A stretch of DNA of 64,000 nucleotides from Azoarcus sp. DN11 (lineage in GTDB: Bacteria; Pseudomonadota; Gammaproteobacteria; Burkholderiales; Rhodocyclaceae): assembly GCF_003628555.1 (NCBI RefSeq), contig NZ_CP021731.1:434001-498000 (forward strand). The letters are read 5' to 3'. A program made the translations under genes and the position numbers. Positions 62,901 to 64,000 of the stretch are shown in pieces. Below the pieces are notes generated by a model. It was given only the letters and a program-made list of their open reading frames with translations, ran no database searches and had not been told where the DNA came from. Numbering within the stretch: the first letter of the stretch is position 1; each line of letters begins with the position of its first letter.

Positions 62901-64000
62901 GTGACGGCGTTGTCGACGGAGACGGTATAGACGATGCTGCCGCCCTCGGTGATGGCCTGGCCGTTGGTGGCCGAGCTCAGCGTGACGGTGGTGGCATCGT
63001 GGTCATCGACGACGGTGTTGGAGACGGTGCCGGTGGTGGTGAGGGCCTCGAAGTTGCCGCCGGTGGGAGTGCCGCTGATGGTGACCGGGGCGAGGGTCTG
63101 GGTGCCCTGGACGTAGGCGTCGTCGGGTCGCACATCGACCGGGGTGGAACTCGCGGAGGTCGCGCCGACCGGGATGGTGACGGTGACGCCGTTGGACAGC
63201 GTGACCACGAGCGGAGTGCCGGTGACGGCGTTGTCGACGGAGACGGTATAGACGATGCTGCCGCCCTCGGTGATGGCCTGGCCGTTGGTGGCCGAGCTCA
63301 GCGTGACGGTGGTGGCATCGTGGTCATCGACGACGGTGTTGGAGACGGTGCCGGTGGTGGTGAGGGCCTCGAAGTTGCCGCCGGTGGGAGTGCCGCTGAT
63401 GGTGACCGGGGCGAGGGTCTGGGTGCCCTGGACGTAGGCGTCGTCGGGTCGCACATCGACCGGGGTGGAACTCGCGGAGGTCGCGCCGACCGGGATGGTG
63501 ACGGTGACGCCGTTGGACAGCGTGACCACGAGCGGAGTGCCGGTGACGGCGTTGTCGACGGAGACGGTATAGACGATGCTGCCGCCCTCGGTGATGGCCT
63601 GGCCGTTGGTGGCCGAGCTCAGCGTGACGGTGGTGGCATCGTGGTCATCGACGACGGTGTTGGAGACGGTGCCGGTGGTGGTGAGGGCCTCGAAGTTGCC
63701 GCCGGTGGGAGTGCCGCTGATGGTGACCGGGGCGAGGGTCTGGGTGCCCTGGACGTAGGCGTCGTCGGGTCGCACATCGACCGGGGTGGAACTCGCGGAG
63801 GTCGCGCCGACCGGGATGGTGACGGTGACGCCGTTGGACAGCGTGACCACGAGCGGAGTGCCGGTGACGGCGTTGTCGACGGAGACGGTATAGACGATGC
63901 TGCCGCCCTCGGTGATGGCCTGGCCGTTGGTGGCCGAGCTCAGCGTGACGGTGGTGGCGTCGTGGTCATCGACGACGGTGTTGGAGACGGTGCCGGTGGT
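59939..64000 (-). CDS. Giant RTX / LapA-like repeat adhesin, C-terminal part
   Basis: At least 1353 codons of a gene that is open through the right edge; the true start is outside. From the C-terminus inward: a type I secretion tail, 4-5 RTX nonapeptide units (G-G-A-G-N-D-T-L-D to G-G-I-G-A-D-T-F) that bind Ca2+, a domain near 60.6-61.7 kb, a VCBS/cadherin-like domain (Y-G-G-D-A-A-G-S-V, then D-A-D-G-S-T-A-T-K-N-F-T-V), one diverged Ig-like unit, then near-identical 107-residue Ig-like units typical of LapA-type biofilm adhesins. It should be secreted by a type I system and held at the surface. No transporter genes are in view. Confidence 0.88.
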   Translation of the reverse strand, partial: TTGTVSNTVVDDHDATTVTLSSATNGQAITEGGSIVYTVSVDNAVTGTPLVVTLSNGVTVTIPVGATSASSTPVDVRPDDAYVQGTQTLAPVTISGTPTGGNFEALTTTGTVSNTVVDDHDATTVTLSSATNGQAITEGGSIVYTVSVDNAVTGTPLVVTLSNGVTVTIPVGATSASSTPVDVRPDDAYVQGTQTLAPVTISGTPTGGNFEALTTTGTVSNTVVDDHDATTVTLSSATNGQAITEGGSIVYTVSVDNAVTGTPLVVTLSNGVTVTIPVGATSASSTPVDVRPDDAYVQGTQTLAPVTISGTPTGGNFEALTTTGTVSNTVVDDHDATTVTLSSATNGQAITEGGSIVYTVSVDNAVTGTPLVVTLSNGVTVTIPVGATSASSDPADVRPDDAYVQGTQTLAPVTISGTPTGGNFEALATTGTVSNTVVDDHDATTVTLSSATNGQAITEGGSIVYTVSVDNAVTGTPLVVTLSNGVTVTIPVGATSASSDPADVRPDDAYVQGTQTLAPVTISGTPTGGNFEALATTGTVSNTVVDDADPTSVLLTGTASAVPGGTITYTATLDHDVRAGDAPVLVTLSNGLSFQITAGATGSITTTAPNDGTTPSVGPVTATATQPVSGSQGSFEFLTASGSVTTDIDYTPLITTSNQSVDETGGFDTVIGTLSVNYGGDAAGSVSLAASGATWSAATKTLTANDGTWQATVNNDGTYTFTQLAAMHHPDPTNPNDSIVLTITASATDADGSTATKNFTVTVYDDAPTPFLPDATVLVNEVGATFTGALDLDRSIVNNYGADGGSIRFASSLAGTTALTSGGLPISYAISGDGLTLTASTAAGTVFTATLDPAHGTYQLHMFGTVDGGAGTIDFNGGGYNFTGGNGAWAGFDTPATDNSSDLLITPMLKNSAGIYINDGTVNTSNIAGGVGGGNSVGAGEAIRIDFVTDLSGTPKNGQSYATDYTSHSFTGHYATNGASALFTGIEKKSDVLIKAFDDFDHDNIVGNGTQDSVVAIGITYRGEARIVSVHATGLSATTFSVGGHDFIVDFDNIGSSPGSSTPIYQVTVSGVVSDTKIATYTADGYSSVVYQYAGEEAFKIGDFGTSQLHQGSPVNFGLALDVIDGDGDKVSATLGVNLLPDAPTTLDYSAATSGVTATATTSSPHIIGSASADVLTGNADANVLYGGAGNDTLDGKAGDDRLVGGDGNDTLIGGPGNDTMWGGIGADTFKWQLGDQGSTTSPAIDTIKDFSPGTGDTLNLADLLQGEHSGLGSPPSNLSQYLQLNIESGKVVLSVDHDGGVGGSSFAATQKIVFDNYTSIATLGNDLGLTGTFSGTDVINKLVQDHKLLTDA
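62361..64000 (-). repeat. Tandem array of 321-bp units in the adhesin gene
   Basis: The period is exactly 321 bp (107 codons), with equivalent points at 62361, 62682, 63003, 63324, 63645 and 63966. At least five units are seen and the array leaves the window. Two unit types occur: the two nearest the C-terminus encode S-S-D-P-A-D-V and E-A-L-A-T-T, the others S-S-T-P-V-D-V and E-A-L-T-T-T. Within a type, units are almost identical at DNA level, including synonymous sites, which indicates recent duplication or gene conversion. Confidence 0.93.

Noticed and set aside
62361..64000. Possible CRISPR array because of regular repeats
   Set aside because: The units are 321 bp, contiguous without spacers, and in frame within the adhesin gene.

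Overview
The window is high-GC DNA (roughly 70% over most of its length by eye). It suggests a betaproteobacterium of the Azoarcus / Aromatoleum / Thauera group (Rhodocyclales): a facultatively anaerobic degrader of aromatic compounds. The basis is the content: a complete 4-hydroxybenzoyl-CoA reductase operon (hcrCAB), the oxygen-independent ubiquinone genes ubiUVT, a NorE/NorF-like pair, and an alternative aa3-type oxidase cluster. Nearly all coding capacity is accounted for. No rRNA, tRNA, CRISPR array, insertion sequence or integrase was seen.

Layout. 1-143: 5' end of a ferredoxin-NADP reductase gene. 479-7066: a SagB-like nitroreductase, a DUF1269 protein and a five-gene coxMNOP-type terminal oxidase operon with two subunit III proteins. 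7070-9296 (minus): universal stress protein, TerC protein, NorF-like and NorE-like proteins. 9483-14377: a DUF1992 protein, a NodIJ-like ABC exporter, glutathione S-transferase, an alpha/beta hydrolase, a thioredoxin-like [2Fe-2S] ferredoxin and a VanZ protein. 14516-16967 (minus): ubiU-ubiV-ubiT.

17.3-29.6 kb stands out. Its base composition is more even, and its genes do not resemble housekeeping genes. They are a large lipoprotein, a coiled-coil beta-barrel protein, a decayed chemotaxis-receptor tail, a DUF3179 protein, an EAL protein with a dead GGDEF domain, a thioredoxin-fold (DUF255) protein fused to a DsbD-alpha-like domain, a five-CXXCH lipoprotein, and two exported proteins built on Asn-Pro-Cys-Ala-Ala-Lys repeats, one of which carries a c-type heme domain. 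This looks like an undescribed cell-envelope redox or metal-handling system and is my main candidate for novelty.

29.9-41.5 kb is organised around oxyanions and molybdoenzymes: a TupA-like tungstate-binding protein divergent from a ModE-like regulator, pstSCAB for phosphate, then xdhC with hcrCAB, the latter behind a perfect MarR-like palindrome. 41.7-46.6 kb holds a glyoxalase, a ribbon-helix-helix protein, a GMC oxidoreductase with its Tat-exported small subunit, and a sodium:solute symporter. 46.8-49.0 kb encodes one polypeptide combining arginase and ornithine aminotransferase. 49.1-54.9 kb has ubiB, argS, a SPOR protein, dsbA and a short-chain dehydrogenase. 55.0-59.9 kb is a 1600-residue NAD-glutamate dehydrogenase. 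The window ends inside a large RTX adhesin whose 321-bp tandem repeats run off the edge.

How the parts fit: arginase-aminotransferase and glutamate dehydrogenase together would take arginine to 2-oxoglutarate. HcrABC would feed phenolic compounds into the benzoyl-CoA pathway, with XdhC maturing its molybdenum cofactor. UbiUVT (anoxic) and UbiB (general) supply quinone to a branched respiratory chain. Start sites were chosen by Shine-Dalgarno spacing, operon overlap and remembered family N-termini; no alignment could be run.
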